Shown one piece after another: positions 1 to 9,299 of a stretch of 64,000 nt of DNA. Numbering within the stretch: position 1 is the stretch's first letter; each line of letters starts with the position of its first letter. The DNA is taken from contig VGFQ01000011.1 in NCBI GenBank assembly GCA_016868815.1, positions 1 through 64,000 of the forward strand, written 5' to 3'. Position numbers and translations under genes: made by a program. Source of the DNA: Bacteroidota bacterium. GTDB taxonomy: Bacteria; Bacteroidota; Bacteroidia; Chitinophagales; Chitinophagaceae. The notes under the pieces were generated by a model. It saw only the letters and a program-made list of their open reading frames with translations. It was not told where the DNA came from and did not search any database.

Positions 1-917
1 CCCTGAAACAGCCCCTGCCAGTCTCTGGCTGGCGGATAACCCGACCAGGCAGCCACCCGCTCCCAGACAGCGGCAGAGGAATGCCCTGTTGCCCGGAGGT
101 GTCGCACAGAAGTAGCACCGGCCGACTTGGACAGCTTGAGGCCCCCGGGCCCGCAGAGCAGCGGATGGTGCAGGAAGACCGCATCACTGAATCTGTTTTC
201 CGGCAGCAGCTGCGAGAGTTGAATCTGCATAAGGGTCGACGGCATAAGGTCTTCGCCTCGTACGATCAGGTCTACGCCGAAATGGATATCATCCACGACA
301 GAAGCGAGTTGGTAGGCAGGGTCTCCTCCCTTTTTTCGTACGACGACATGTCGGGTGTCGGGCGGAATATCGAAATACACTGAATCGCCATCCGGCTTCT
401 TCAGACGTATTCGGTTATTCGATGCTGTTAGCATTCGCCAATTCATCATCGAGTCATTGAGGGAATGCGCCCCCGACAGACAGGTGCCGGGGTAGCTACC
501 GTCGGGAGCGACACGTGCCAGTTGAGAACGCGTACAGGCACAGGCAAAGACAGCCTCCTTCTCCTTTAAATGGGCTAGTGCTGCCCTGTAGTGTGGCATG
601 CGGCGCCGTTGCGACCAAAGGTGCAGGAAGTCGTCCGTGTCAGTAGGGCCTTCATCCCAGGGGATGCCGGCAAAGCGGAGCGTGTCGAAGAGGTCGTCGA
701 GGTATTCACGGCGGACACGGCCCTGGTCGAGATCATCGATCCGGAGGAGGATGGCTGCCCCATGCAGCCTTGCTAGGCCAGCGGTCATGGCAAAAGAAAA
801 TAAGTTGCCTATGTGCAGGTAGCCACTGGGGGTCGGGGCGAGGCGGGTCCTTTGATATCGCGGCAAAGAGCGCATCGCGGGCATGGAGTGCTGGATCAGC
901 GGATCGAATCGTTCCAT
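1..917 (-). CDS. gluQ: tRNA glutamyl-Q(34) synthetase-like protein, 3' end beyond window
   Basis: This gene runs off the left edge and is absent from the ORF track; I translated it by hand from the minus strand. It reads as a class I glutamyl-tRNA synthetase core: an APTPSGYLHIGN nucleotide-binding signature near residue 23, then DDLDQGR, and a KLSKS loop near residue 262. A CAC...YPGTC pattern between them matches the zinc site of GluQ-RS enzymes, which activate glutamate without tRNA and attach it to queuosine in tRNA(Asp). About 305 residues are visible and the frame is still open, close to the usual GluQ-RS length; a full-length discriminating GluRS would need about 200 more residues. The start at 917 is the first ATG before the signature; an in-frame ATG at 884 is an alternative. 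It is followed upstream on the same strand by an aminoacyl-tRNA-protein transferase gene. Confidence 0.85.
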   Translation of the reverse strand, partial: MERFDPLIQHSMPAMRSLPRYQRTRLAPTPSGYLHIGNLFSFAMTAGLARLHGAAILLRIDDLDQGRVRREYLDDLFDTLRFAGIPWDEGPTDTDDFLHLWSQRRRMPHYRAALAHLKEKEAVFACACTRSQLARVAPDGSYPGTCLSGAHSLNDSMMNWRMLTASNNRIRLKKPDGDSVYFDIPPDTRHVVVRKKGGDPAYQLASVVDDIHFGVDLIVRGEDLMPSTLMQIQLSQLLPENRFSDAVFLHHPLLCGPGGLKLSKSAGATSVRHLRATGHSSAAVWERVAAWSGYPPARDWQGLFQ

Positions 918-1015
918 GGATACTGCTCTGGGTCTGGAAGTGGCGGAAGCCGGTCGAGTGTGAATGTACAAATGACTCCCAGAAATACGGCTTCGCTGGC
1001 ATGGGCGATACCGAC

Positions 1016-1756
1016 CTAGAATAGAAAGTCACCCATCTCCTGGCCCCAGTCCTCCGAATTCGAGGCTTCATAGGTGAGCAGTTCTTCCCGGAAAGGCTGC
1101 CACGACTGGAGCTGGGGATCGAAGTACGAGGCCTGGCGGCGACCTAGGAACAGTTTGTAGTCAAACCTAGCATCGCCGCAGACGACATAGCCAGGGTAAT
1201 ACCATTGGCAGCCCAAAGCTCGCAGATAGTCGACCGTCAGCAGCATGAGGTACTTACCCAGGCTGAAGCCTGCATAGGCAGGGTCGTAGAAATGGAGGAT
1301 GGAGGCGGCGGAGCTGCAACCAAGGTCGAAGATGCCAACAGCCACGGGTTTGTCGCCATCGCTGACAACCCAGGCATGGCTGTTGTAGATAGTCCCCATG
1401 TTAGGATCTCCTTCACCGTACAACGCCTCCTGGATCGATGTGTAGCCATCAAAGGGAACAGCCGCCAGATAGCGGGCGTAGAGCTCGTTGTATATAGGAT
1501 GAATCTGGAAGGGAGACTCCAGCCGCACCTGCAGGTGCTGACTGCGGCGGCGGATGCGTGCGTGGGAGCGGTGGTTTTCCAACGCCCCGACCGGAAAGCG
1601 CAGCCACCAGACAGGGCAGAAATCAAGGCGGCTCTCCCGAAAGGTATGGGTGATGGTAAAGATGGCCTGATTCATGCGATACCACCCTTCGGCCAGAAAG
1701 CCGTCGAGTGCCTCGCCGGAGAGTTCAGGGGGGTAATGCAACTTCCGGTATGCCAT
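1016..1756 (-). CDS. bpt: Aminoacyl-tRNA-protein transferase (leucyl/arginyltransferase, Bpt/Ate type)
   Basis: Transfers an amino acid from an aminoacyl-tRNA to the N-terminus of a protein, creating an N-degron. The N-terminal GWYRMNQAIFT segment and the C-terminal acyltransferase-like part (FDLGCSSAASILHFYDP, then SLGKYLMLLTVDYLRALG, then WYYPGYVV) are typical of the arginyl/leucyl transferase family. I chose the start at 1756 (MAYRKLHYPPEL), giving 246 residues as usual in Bacteroidota; the ORF-track start at 1852 adds 32 residues that do not look conserved. The N-terminal Cys-rich motif of eukaryotic Ate1 is not obvious, so the donor amino acid (Leu or Arg) cannot be told. It sits upstream of the GluQ-type gene on the same strand with about 100 bp between them. 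Confidence 0.85.
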   Translation of the reverse strand: MAYRKLHYPPELSGEALDGFLAEGWYRMNQAIFTITHTFRESRLDFCPVWWLRFPVGALENHRSHARIRRRSQHLQVRLESPFQIHPIYNELYARYLAAVPFDGYTSIQEALYGEGDPNMGTIYNSHAWVVSDGDKPVAVGIFDLGCSSAASILHFYDPAYAGFSLGKYLMLLTVDYLRALGCQWYYPGYVVCGDARFDYKLFLGRRQASYFDPQLQSWQPFREELLTYEASNSEDWGQEMGDFLF

Positions 1757-2037
1757 CGCAGACGGCAAGCTAATACAATTCATCCTGAGAGAAAAGACCG
1801 GTGAAAGAGGTTTTGAATGCCAAGAAGAGTAATCGCAAATTTTTTTTGACAAGACGGTTAAACTTTATGAATAAAAGCGACTAACCGAACGGATACAGAA
1901 GGTCGCATCTTAGAGGCGGCATCGAAGATATTTTGGCTCTAGGGTTTGAAAGGGGCCAGGCTGGCAGACATGACGAGGGATCTGGCGGTCTTTGCTAGCT
2001 ATGCTTTGCCGACCAATGCCCTGGCCATCCTTAGCTA

Positions 2038-3084
2038 TCACAAGCGTAACTGAAGCGGCTTCCCAAGAGATACGGAAAGCCCAAACTGGCTGTAAGCCAG
2101 TCCGTTTTGGTAAACGGCACGGGCAAACCGCACCTGCATCCGTTGGAGCAACAGCCCGAGTCCTACGGAAAAACCAGTCATGCCATTCGCTCCATTGGGG
2201 ACGGACAGCTCGGCCCGCCGCAGGTGGTTGTATGCCAACGTGAGTTCTACCTTGTCGCCCACATAGCCCTGGGCGGAGAGCACCACATGACGAAACAGCT
2301 TCTCGAAGAGTCCGCCGGCGCCGGGCACTCCAAAGTTTTCAGTGTTGAAGGCCGTATCCCGGTAGAGGATGTCAAAGCGATGGGCACGCTGAGCCGTGAG
2401 GGAGAACTGCAGTGGGGCATGGCGCAGCCTTTGAGAGAGGCCTACCTGCACATCGAAGGGCATATCCTCCGCCTGTCCGGCATAGGTCCTCAGTTGTGCG
2501 CCCATATTCCGGGCGGTGAAGCCCGCCTGAAAAAGTCCTGCGCTGTCCGTATATGTCAGCCCTACGTCGGCCAGCAGGGCCTGTGATCGATAGATACCAT
2601 AGCTGCTGGCGGCATAGGTAAGGGTAAGGCCGTAATGCCAGCGCTCGCCATAGGCCCGGGCGGCGGTGAGGCGGAGGGCTTGGTCCCAAGCACGGAAGGT
2701 CCCAAGGATATTTCCCGAGGGATCGGTAGCAGAGGCTGCACCGTAGTCTACAACATCCATGGCTGCGACCAGCAGGGTCGGGTGGGCGGCAGGAATCCCG
2801 TAACAATACTGTCCATGCAACTGCCGCGTGCCGGCAAAAAAGCCATGGGCAGAGACGGAGAGCTGCCCATGCATCGAGGGCCGGAGCAGGGCAGGATTCA
2901 GCGCTGTCGCCATCGCGTCTGGCGACAGCTGCGACACGTTGGCGGAGCCCAGGGCCGTCGCCAGCGGAGAGGTTGGAGCCCGCAGAAAAGAAAAAGCCGA
3001 CACACCTCCCAGCGTCTGGGCCCTGGCGTCCAGCCCCAAACAGGCCGTCATAAGCCAAAGGAACAAAGGCCGGTGCAGGGTCAT
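2038..3084 (-). CDS. porQ: Type IX secretion system protein PorQ
   Basis: An outer-membrane beta-barrel protein of 348 residues with an N-terminal signal peptide ending near DARAQ. The sequence after it (GGVSAFSFLRAPTSPLATALGS, then LSPDAMATALNPALL) is the conserved N-terminal block of PorQ. In Porphyromonas, PorQ belongs to the attachment complex with PorU, PorV and PorZ that processes and anchors type IX secretion cargo on the cell surface. Length matches the family. It implies that this organism has a T9SS, although no other component lies in the window. The gene is downstream of lon on the same strand but separated from it by a strong terminator, so it is probably transcribed on its own. 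Confidence 0.88.
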   Translation of the reverse strand: MTLHRPLFLWLMTACLGLDARAQTLGGVSAFSFLRAPTSPLATALGSANVSQLSPDAMATALNPALLRPSMHGQLSVSAHGFFAGTRQLHGQYCYGIPAAHPTLLVAAMDVVDYGAASATDPSGNILGTFRAWDQALRLTAARAYGERWHYGLTLTYAASSYGIYRSQALLADVGLTYTDSAGLFQAGFTARNMGAQLRTYAGQAEDMPFDVQVGLSQRLRHAPLQFSLTAQRAHRFDILYRDTAFNTENFGVPGAGGLFEKLFRHVVLSAQGYVGDKVELTLAYNHLRRAELSVPNGANGMTGFSVGLGLLLQRMQVRFARAVYQNGLAYSQFGLSVSLGKPLQLRL

Positions 3085-3116
3085 CGCGATGAAATTAGCG
3101 ATTCATGAAGCCCTTT

Positions 3117-3150
3117 TAAAAAAAAGAAAATCCCCCATAGAAATGGGGGA
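3117..3150 (-). terminator. Rho-independent terminator of lon
   Basis: Read on the minus strand this is TCCCCCAT-TTCT-ATGGGGGA followed by TTTTCTTTTTTTT. The eight-base arms are perfectly complementary with a four-base loop and a T-rich tail. It lies about 140 bases after the lon stop codon and before porQ, so it should end the lon transcript. Confidence 0.88.
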
Positions 3151-3288
3151 ATTCTGTAACCCTTAAAACAACCAACATGAAATACTTGAATGCAAATATT
3201 TACTCATATACAGGCTACAATCAATATTTGTTCGTCAGAAGGGAAGAAAAAACCGAATAAGTCGAAAAATGAATAAACATAAGCCACA

Positions 3289-5697
3289 CTAGGACAGAGC
3301 CAGCTCCAGCACTTGCTGCAGGCTGCGGACGTAGTGGAATCGCAGTCCCCGGATATAGTCCTGGTCGATCTCAGTCACATCCTTTTCGTTCTGCCAGCAT
3401 AGGACGATCTCCTTCATGCCGGCCCGCTTGGCAGCCAGTACTTTCTCTTTGATGCCGCCGACCGGCAGCACCTGTCCGCGCAGGGTACACTCACCCGTCA
3501 TGGCCAGGTAGGGCTTAACTTTCCGACCGGTGAAGGCAGAGGCCATCGAGGTCAGCATGGTGATGCCTGCACTGGGTCCGTCTTTGGGGACAGCTCCTTC
3601 AGGCACATGGATATGGATGGTCGATTGGCTAAAGGCCACCGGATCAATGTTATTCTTGCGGGCATTGGCCTGCAGCCAGGTGAGCGCAGTGGAGGCACTT
3701 TCTTTCATGACATTACCAAGGTTGCCGGTGAGCTTCAACTCCCCTTTGCCTTCCGAGACGGAAGTTTCTATGAAGAGGATGTCGCCACCTACATAGGTCC
3801 ATGCCAGTCCCACCGCCACCCCTGATAGGTTGGCGGTTCGGTAGATTTCATTGGAATAGCGAGGCTTTCCAAGTATGCGCTGCACATCGCGGGCTGTGAC
3901 GACTGATTTTACCTTACCGTGCAGGGCCAGCTCTTTGGCGAAGGAACGCATGAGGGATGCGAGCTGCCGGTCCAGCTCCCGGACACCGCTCTCCCGCGTG
4001 TATTGCTCGATGATGCCTGTAAGCACTTTGGGGGAGAGGCGGATTGCACGGTCTTTGAGGCCATGTGCATCTTTTTGTCGGGGCAGGAGGTGCCGGGTGG
4101 CGATTTCGACCTTTTCCTCGACGGCATAGCCGCTGAGGTCGATGATCTCCAGGCGGTCGCGCAAGGCAGGCTGGATGCTCTGCACGTCATTGGCGGTTGC
4201 GATGAAGAGCACCTTACTGAGGTCGTATTCTAGCTCCAGATAGTTGTCGTAGAATGAATGGTTCTGCTCGGGGTCGAGTACTTCGAGGAGGGAGGAGGAG
4301 GGGTCACCGCGGTGGTCATGGCCTACCTTGTCGATCTCGTCGAGGATGATGACGGGGTTGGAAGACGCAAGCTTGCGGATCGTCTGGATGATCCGGCCGG
4401 GCATGGCTCCGATGTAGGTCTTTCGGTGGCCCCGGATCTCGCTCTCGTCGTGCAGTCCGCCCAGGCTTAGGCGGGCATATTTTCGGCCTATGGCATGGGA
4501 GATGCTGCGCCCTAGGGATGTCTTGCCAATGCCGGGGGGACCTACGAAGCAGAGGATAGGGCTCTTCATGTCGCCTTTCAGCTTCAGCACGGCCAGGTAT
4601 TCGAGGATGCGATCTTTGATCCTATCCATCCCAAAATGGTCGGCGTCGAGGACTTTCTTTGCCTTCCGCAGGTCGTAGCTGTCGTGGGTATATTGACTCC
4701 AGGGCAGATCGAGCAGTAGATCTAGGTGGTTGTAGACGACGGAGTAGTCGGGCGTGGTGGGATGCATCCGCTCCAGCTTTTCTATGTTCTTCAGGAAGAG
4801 TTCTTTGGCCGACTGTGGCCATTGTTTCGCCTCTGCCTTCTTGCGCATCTCCTGCACCTCGCGGTCGTTGGAGTCTCCTCCCAGCTCTTCTTTGATGCTC
4901 TTGAGCTGTTGCTGCAGGAAGTACTCACGCTGCTGTTTGTCGAGCTCTGTCTTTGTCTTGTTAGTGACCTGGTTCTTCAGCTCGGCAAACTGCAGTTCTT
5001 TCTGTAGCAGCTTCAAGAGCATCTCGGAGCGGGCGCGGATGTCGTCCATCTCTAGGAGCTGCTGTTTCTCCGAGAGGTCACTGTTGAGGTTGCTGCTGAC
5101 AAAATGGATCAGAAAGGATGGGTTCTCTATGTTGCGGAGGATGAGCCCTGCCTCGGTCGGGATGTTGGGGGAGAGCTGGATGATCTGGGCGGCGAGGTCT
5201 TTGATGGAACTGACAGCCGCGTCGAAATGCGTATCCTCTCCGATGACCTGTTCTTCGAGGACCCTTATCTGTCCCCGGAAGCAGGGCTCTTCGGCCGTGA
5301 CTTTGAGGAGTTCGAACCGTTTCCGGCCCTGGATGATAACGGTCGTCCCACCGTCTGGCATCTTAATCAGCTTGATGACTTTGGCCACGGTGCCTATGCG
5401 GACGAGGTCGTTGAGTCCGGGGTCTTCGACGGCAGGGTCCTTTTGTGCCAACACCCCCACGAGCTTATCGCCTTTATAGGCATCGTTCACGGCTTTGATC
5501 GACTTGTCGCGGCCCACCGTGATGGGGATCACGACACCCGGGAAGAGTACTGTGTTGCGCAACGGCAGCAGGGGCAGCTCTTCCGGGATCGCCGTCTCGT
5601 CCTGCCCTTCGCTATCTCCCTCATTCAAGGGGATGATGGGCATGAAGTCCACATCGTCCTCTTCCAGCCTGTATATTGTTCTGTCCCTCATGTGCAT
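3289..5697 (-). CDS. lon: ATP-dependent protease La (Lon)
   Basis: A cytoplasmic ATP-dependent serine protease of 802 residues, the usual length for Bacteroidota Lon. The domain order is the N-terminal substrate-binding LON domain (about residues 38-230), a coiled-coil region rich in K/E/Q, the AAA+ module with Walker [10 protein letters not shown] near residue 387 and Walker [10 protein letters not shown], and the C-terminal peptidase with the catalytic serine in PKDGPSAG near residue 706 and lysine in KVLAAKRAG. All catalytic residues are present. It degrades misfolded and regulatory proteins. It is a single-gene unit ending at the terminator at 3117-3150. The upstream gap has no clear TAnnTTTG promoter that I could see. 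Confidence 0.98.
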   Translation of the reverse strand: MHMRDRTIYRLEEDDVDFMPIIPLNEGDSEGQDETAIPEELPLLPLRNTVLFPGVVIPITVGRDKSIKAVNDAYKGDKLVGVLAQKDPAVEDPGLNDLVRIGTVAKVIKLIKMPDGGTTVIIQGRKRFELLKVTAEEPCFRGQIRVLEEQVIGEDTHFDAAVSSIKDLAAQIIQLSPNIPTEAGLILRNIENPSFLIHFVSSNLNSDLSEKQQLLEMDDIRARSEMLLKLLQKELQFAELKNQVTNKTKTELDKQQREYFLQQQLKSIKEELGGDSNDREVQEMRKKAEAKQWPQSAKELFLKNIEKLERMHPTTPDYSVVYNHLDLLLDLPWSQYTHDSYDLRKAKKVLDADHFGMDRIKDRILEYLAVLKLKGDMKSPILCFVGPPGIGKTSLGRSISHAIGRKYARLSLGGLHDESEIRGHRKTYIGAMPGRIIQTIRKLASSNPVIILDEIDKVGHDHRGDPSSSLLEVLDPEQNHSFYDNYLELEYDLSKVLFIATANDVQSIQPALRDRLEIIDLSGYAVEEKVEIATRHLLPRQKDAHGLKDRAIRLSPKVLTGIIEQYTRESGVRELDRQLASLMRSFAKELALHGKVKSVVTARDVQRILGKPRYSNEIYRTANLSGVAVGLAWTYVGGDILFIETSVSEGKGELKLTGNLGNVMKESASTALTWLQANARKNNIDPVAFSQSTIHIHVPEGAVPKDGPSAGITMLTSMASAFTGRKVKPYLAMTGECTLRGQVLPVGGIKEKVLAAKRAGMKEIVLCWQNEKDVTEIDQDYIRGLRFHYVRSLQQVLELALS

Positions 5698-5947
5698 TCC
5701 TTAGTTAACGACAAGCTGGCAGGCATCTTACCTTCGCCCATCGAAAAAAATTTGACCCCTCAGGGACAAGTTTGATGCCAAGACCCTTACTGGCTCGAAC
5801 CCCTCGGACTACATTTTCCAGATGGCGCATCTGGCTTCCCTTTCCAACACGTCGAGGCAGTGGAAGGAGGCCTTGGCGGCCAGCGGCCGGCGGGACAAAA
5901 AGCAGCCAATCTGTCATGAAGACCGGCTGCCTTGGAGCGAAGGCTGC
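5698..5947. other. Intergenic region upstream of lon
   Basis: About 250 bases between the beta-barrel gene and lon. I see no convincing ORF, RNA gene or hairpin terminator in it. The string GGTTCGAGCC near 5793-5802 resembles a tRNA T-loop on the minus strand but its arm does not pair. The lon promoter must lie here. Confidence 0.5.
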
Positions 5948-6532
5948 TTAGAAGTTGACGCCGACGCCAAGCTGCACGGCCCGGCTTGTCCATTTGGACT
6001 GGTTACTGACATCGCTGATGTTGGTCAGGCCAATGCCATATCGGCCGTAGAGGCGGAACATGGCCAGGTTGAGCTGGAGTCCGCCTAGCAGTGAGAGGTC
6101 GCCGTTCTTGAAGGCTTCCTGCCCATTTTGTAACAACGTACGGCTATCAGACATTTTGATCCCAAACTGTGGACCCACCTGGATCACCAATGGCCCGCCG
6201 GAAGGGCGTATGTTGAGCAGGACCGGAAAGTTCAGGTAATTTATATCGGATACAACCCCCAGGTTGATGCCTTGTCCAACCTGGTAGATATTGGTCGCCG
6301 TCTCCGTCTGGGTCTTATTGAACAACACTTCGGGTTGAATGCCGAACTTCTTGCTGAACATGATTTCAAGGGCGCCTCCGAGGTGGTAGCCGAAGTTAAA
6401 TTCGTCTTTAAACTCTTTGCCATCGATCTTGTAAAGGGTAGAACCGAAGCGTAGGCCTAGCTTCATGCCTTGAGCCTGCGTAGTGGAGATCCCGAGTAGC
6501 AGTGCGGCGGAGAGAATAGCAATCCTTTTCAT
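5948..6532 (-). CDS. Porin-family outer-membrane beta-barrel protein
   Basis: A 194-residue secreted protein with a signal peptide ending near TTQAQG. The rest alternates short beta-strand segments (MKLGLRFG, FNFGYHLGGALEIMF, FGIQPEVLFNKTQ) and ends in an aromatic residue (VQLGVGVNF), as in the PorT/OMP_b-brl family of 8-stranded barrels that is abundant in Bacteroidota. The role is unknown; such proteins are often minor outer-membrane proteins. It stands alone, with about 250 bp to lon on one side and about 125 bp to the metallophosphoesterase gene on the other. Confidence 0.8.
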   Translation of the reverse strand: MKRIAILSAALLLGISTTQAQGMKLGLRFGSTLYKIDGKEFKDEFNFGYHLGGALEIMFSKKFGIQPEVLFNKTQTETATNIYQVGQGINLGVVSDINYLNFPVLLNIRPSGGPLVIQVGPQFGIKMSDSRTLLQNGQEAFKNGDLSLLGGLQLNLAMFRLYGRYGIGLTNISDVSNQSKWTSRAVQLGVGVNF

Positions 6533-6659
6533 GTGCGTAGGATTTGCAGTAAAGGTCTGGCGTTCGCGGTAAATGGGAAACCCAACAGGCTGTTAAAAGC
6601 CATTAGCATGAAAGAATTAGGGGATATAAATCTTTTACTATCAACAATTTTTTACCGAT

Positions 6660-7904
6660 CTAGGCGAGTTCTATGATGGTGATCTCTGGCAGGATGCCGA
6701 CGCGTCCGGGATAGCCGAGAAAGCCGAAGCCCCTATTGACATAGAGGAACTGTCGGCCCCTTCGGTAGAGCCCGGCCCATTGGCGGTATACATACTGGAC
6801 GGGGCTCCAGCGAAAACCTGGGATCTCGATGCCGAACTGCATGCCATGTGTATGCCCGCTCAGCATGAGGTCGATGTCAGGGTATTCTGTGAGCACCTGC
6901 GCCTCCCAGTGACTGGGGTCGTGGCTGAGCAGGATCCGGAACGGGAATTCCTCTGTCCCACGGTAGGCGTCAGCCAAGCGGCCGTATTTGGTGAAGCCTT
7001 TGGCGCCCCAGTTCTCGATACCGAGCAGGGCGATGCGTTCACCATTCCGTTCCAATGTCACGTGCTCGTTCATAAGAAGCCGCCAGCCCATGGAGGCGTG
7101 TGTGGCTTTGAGGCGTTCTAGGTTTTCTGCCTTCGCCTTGTGACTGGGCCAGCGGCGATAGTCGCCGTAGTCGTGATTACCAAGGCAGCTATAGACCCCC
7201 ATTGGAGCCTTTAGCTGGGCGAAGAGATCGTGGTAGCCGTCCATCTCTCCGGCGTGGTCGTTGACAAGGTCGCCGGTGAAGAGGATGATGTCGGGGGATT
7301 CATCAAGCATGCGCTGCACGCCACGGCTGACGGCCATAGGGTCAGTGAGACTGCCCGAGTGGATGTCGGAGATATGTCCAATGCGCAGTCCTCGGAATGC
7401 TTCGGGCAGGTGTGGGAATTCGACCTTGATGTGCTCGGTGCGATAGCGGTATTTGTTGCGGAACCCTAGGGCCATGCTGCCAAAAAGAAGGCCTCCGGAG
7501 GCGAAGCCAAGCCAGCTGAGGAACAGGGAACGGGGGATGGTGGTGCCATTCTCATGGGTGGCGACGGCGGGGGTGTTACCTAAACCCGCAAAGAGCCAGG
7601 TGATGGCGCGGCGAAGGTCGTCTGTCAGAAAGAAGAGGGCGGCCAGCAACTTAGCGAGGAAGAGTCCGACGAAGAGGGCGAAGGCATGACTTCGCAACGG
7701 GCTAATACCCTGGGCAGGTGCACCCAGTAGAACGGTCAGCAGCAGGATGGCAAGCCCAACTGCCGGCAGCGAGTAGGCCAGCAGGAAAGGATTTCGCCAG
7801 CGCAGCGGGAGGGTTGATGCCACCTTCCGCCAGGCCTGGAAGACATACAGGTCCACCAGCAGCACGAGGATGAGGAGGATGCTAGGGAGCAGCCATCGGT
7901 TCAT
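6660..7904 (-). CDS. Membrane-anchored metallophosphoesterase (YkuE/YaeI-like)
   Basis: A 414-residue protein with three to four membrane segments in the first 150 residues (about 5-24, 40-61, 72-92 and 128-148), followed by a calcineurin-like phosphoesterase domain. The metal-binding motifs are all visible: DIHSG at 180-184, GDLVND at 211-216, GNHDYGD at 242-248, and GHTHG at 350-354. Related proteins hydrolyse phosphodiester or UDP-sugar lipid intermediates at the membrane, but the substrate here cannot be told from sequence. The catalytic domain is probably on the cytoplasmic or periplasmic face of the inner membrane. It is followed upstream by the FMN reductase gene on the same strand with about 40 bp between them. 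Confidence 0.88.
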   Translation of the reverse strand: MNRWLLPSILLILVLLVDLYVFQAWRKVASTLPLRWRNPFLLAYSLPAVGLAILLLTVLLGAPAQGISPLRSHAFALFVGLFLAKLLAALFFLTDDLRRAITWLFAGLGNTPAVATHENGTTIPRSLFLSWLGFASGGLLFGSMALGFRNKYRYRTEHIKVEFPHLPEAFRGLRIGHISDIHSGSLTDPMAVSRGVQRMLDESPDIILFTGDLVNDHAGEMDGYHDLFAQLKAPMGVYSCLGNHDYGDYRRWPSHKAKAENLERLKATHASMGWRLLMNEHVTLERNGERIALLGIENWGAKGFTKYGRLADAYRGTEEFPFRILLSHDPSHWEAQVLTEYPDIDLMLSGHTHGMQFGIEIPGFRWSPVQYVYRQWAGLYRRGRQFLYVNRGFGFLGYPGRVGILPEITIIELA

Positions 7905-7945
7905 TGGAGGGAGATTTTTAGTATCTCGGCACCGACCTTATTTTG

Positions 7946-8449
7946 TCAAAAGCGCAGGAACTCATCAAGCTGGGCAGAGATGGCTGCCAGGGTGGCTTCA
8001 TCGCGGATGTGCCTGTCGGCGTCCATGAGTTTGTCGACCCCCGAGATAGGCAGCCGGTTGGGCAGGACGGTCACCTTTAGGTAGTGCAAGATACCAGTGA
8101 GGTGTTCCATCCCACGGAGGTTTCCCGCCCTTCCGGTCGACACCCCGGTGAGCATGGCTTTCTTTCCCCACCAGACGGTCTGGATGTCGGAAAGGTCCAT
8201 CACCGTCTTCAGGCAGCCCGGGAAGCTGCCGTTGTATTCAGGCACAACCAGAATAAAATGGGTAGTTGGGATTAGGATCTCTTCTTCTTGGCGTGCCAGC
8301 GCGTCAGACCGCCGGTCCAGCGGTATATCTTCCAGACTCAGGTAGGATGTATCTACGCCTTTCTGCCGGAGCATGTCCCGCATCTGGAGGGCTACTTGTG
8401 CGGTATTGCTACCGGGCCGGTTCGTACCGGCAATGATGGTATAATGCAT
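7946..8449 (-). CDS. NADPH-dependent FMN reductase family protein
   Basis: A flavodoxin-fold oxidoreductase of 167 residues. The first strand and phosphate-binding loop are MHYTIIAGTNRPGSNTAQ, and the middle of the protein carries the FMN_red signatures VVPEYNGSFPGCLKTVMD and GVSTGRAGNLRGMEHL. Such enzymes use NAD(P)H to reduce FMN, quinones, azo compounds or chromate; the natural substrate is not predictable. I chose the start at 8449 because it places the first beta strand right after the methionine; the ORF-track start at 8467 adds six residues. The gene is divergent from the UPF0173 gene. Confidence 0.85.
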   Translation of the reverse strand: MHYTIIAGTNRPGSNTAQVALQMRDMLRQKGVDTSYLSLEDIPLDRRSDALARQEEEILIPTTHFILVVPEYNGSFPGCLKTVMDLSDIQTVWWGKKAMLTGVSTGRAGNLRGMEHLTGILHYLKVTVLPNRLPISGVDKLMDADRHIRDEATLAAISAQLDEFLRF

Positions 8450-8518
8450 GGAGAAGGTTGCGTTCATCTAACAACACTTGTGTGAATAGATTGTTCCACT
8501 GCATCCACCCCAAACCTG

Positions 8519-8526
8519 TACATTTG
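8519..8526 (+). promoter_or_regulatory. -7 promoter element (TACATTTG) before the UPF0173-parAB run
   Basis: A perfect match to the Bacteroidota TAnnTTTG element lies 66 bases before the chosen start of the UPF0173 gene. A TTG occurs at 8491-8493 where a -33 element could be, though the spacing is slightly long. This supports a start downstream of the ORF-track start at 8458, which lies before the promoter. Confidence 0.5.
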
Positions 8527-8592
8527 AACCCCTTGCCCGGGGCTTGCCGGACGCTGGCAAAGCCGCCTGCATCCCAGCTCTCGGCCGGGGAG

Positions 8593-9282
8593 ATGCCTGT
8601 TATGAGATTCAGCTACTACGGACATTCCTGCTTTGGCGCTTCAATCGCCGGGAAGCATCTGCTCTTCGACCCCTTCGTCACCACCAACCCGTTGGCGTCA
8701 AAGGTAGTGGCAGAGACGATTCCGGCCGATCTGATCTTGGTATCTCATGGCCATGAAGACCACATCCTTGACTGCGAGGCCATAGCGGTTCGAACAGGCG
8801 CCACCGTCGTCTGCAACTATGAGATCCACCTGTGGCTGAAGGCCAGAGGGCTTTCCCAACTGCGACCGGTGAACACCGGCGGCACCATCGACATCGGCTA
8901 CTGTGCCATCAAGGCCTTTGTCGCCCACCATTCCTCCTCGATGCCCGACGGCAGCTATGGGGGGCATCCGCTGGGCTTTGCCTGCCGTTCCACCGAAGGG
9001 TCTTTCTATTACAGCGGCGACAGCTCGCTGACCATGGACATGCAGCTGGTGCCATCCTTTGTGCCGCCCGACGTATTGCTGCTGCCCATCGGTGATGTTT
9101 TCACCATGGGTTATGAAGATGCTGCCCGGGCGGCCCGTCTGCTCAACTGCCGCACTGTCATTGGACTGCACTACGATACCTTCCCGTCCATCCGCATTGA
9201 CAAGGAGGCTGCCACCGCGCATTTTAAAAAGAACGGACTGGAGCTGCTCTTGCCAGAGCCCGGCACAGCCATAGACATCTGA
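8593..9282 (+). CDS. UPF0173-type metal-dependent hydrolase (metallo-beta-lactamase fold)
   Basis: A 229-residue cytoplasmic protein. Residues 1-30 give the YYGHSCF...LLFDPFVT pattern of the YtkL/UPF0173 family, SHGHEDH at 51-57 is the HxHxDH metal motif, and YYSGDSS and IGLHYDTFP supply the remaining ligands. The chemical reaction is not established for this family. The start at 8593 (MPVMRF) follows a purine-rich GGGGAG; the ORF-track start at 8458 precedes the likely promoter at 8519-8526 and encodes non-conserved residues. It is followed after 17 bases by parA in the same direction and may share its transcript. Confidence 0.87.
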   Translation: MPVMRFSYYGHSCFGASIAGKHLLFDPFVTTNPLASKVVAETIPADLILVSHGHEDHILDCEAIAVRTGATVVCNYEIHLWLKARGLSQLRPVNTGGTIDIGYCAIKAFVAHHSSSMPDGSYGGHPLGFACRSTEGSFYYSGDSSLTMDMQLVPSFVPPDVLLLPIGDVFTMGYEDAARAARLLNCRTVIGLHYDTFPSIRIDKEAATAHFKKNGLELLLPEPGTAIDI

Positions 9283-9299
9283 GAAAAGGAATCATACCC

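Noticed and set aside
4754-5775. Plus-strand ORFs of 241 and 223 codons opposite lon
   Set aside because: Both are shadows of lon with no domain content.
5793-5805. T-loop-like string GGTTCGAGCC on the minus strand, suggestive of a tRNA
   Set aside because: The flanking bases do not form a T-stem and no acceptor or anticodon arms can be drawn.
8458-8592. N-terminal 45-codon extension of the UPF0173 ORF
   Set aside because: It begins upstream of the TACATTTG promoter element and is not conserved-looking; the start at 8593 fits the family.
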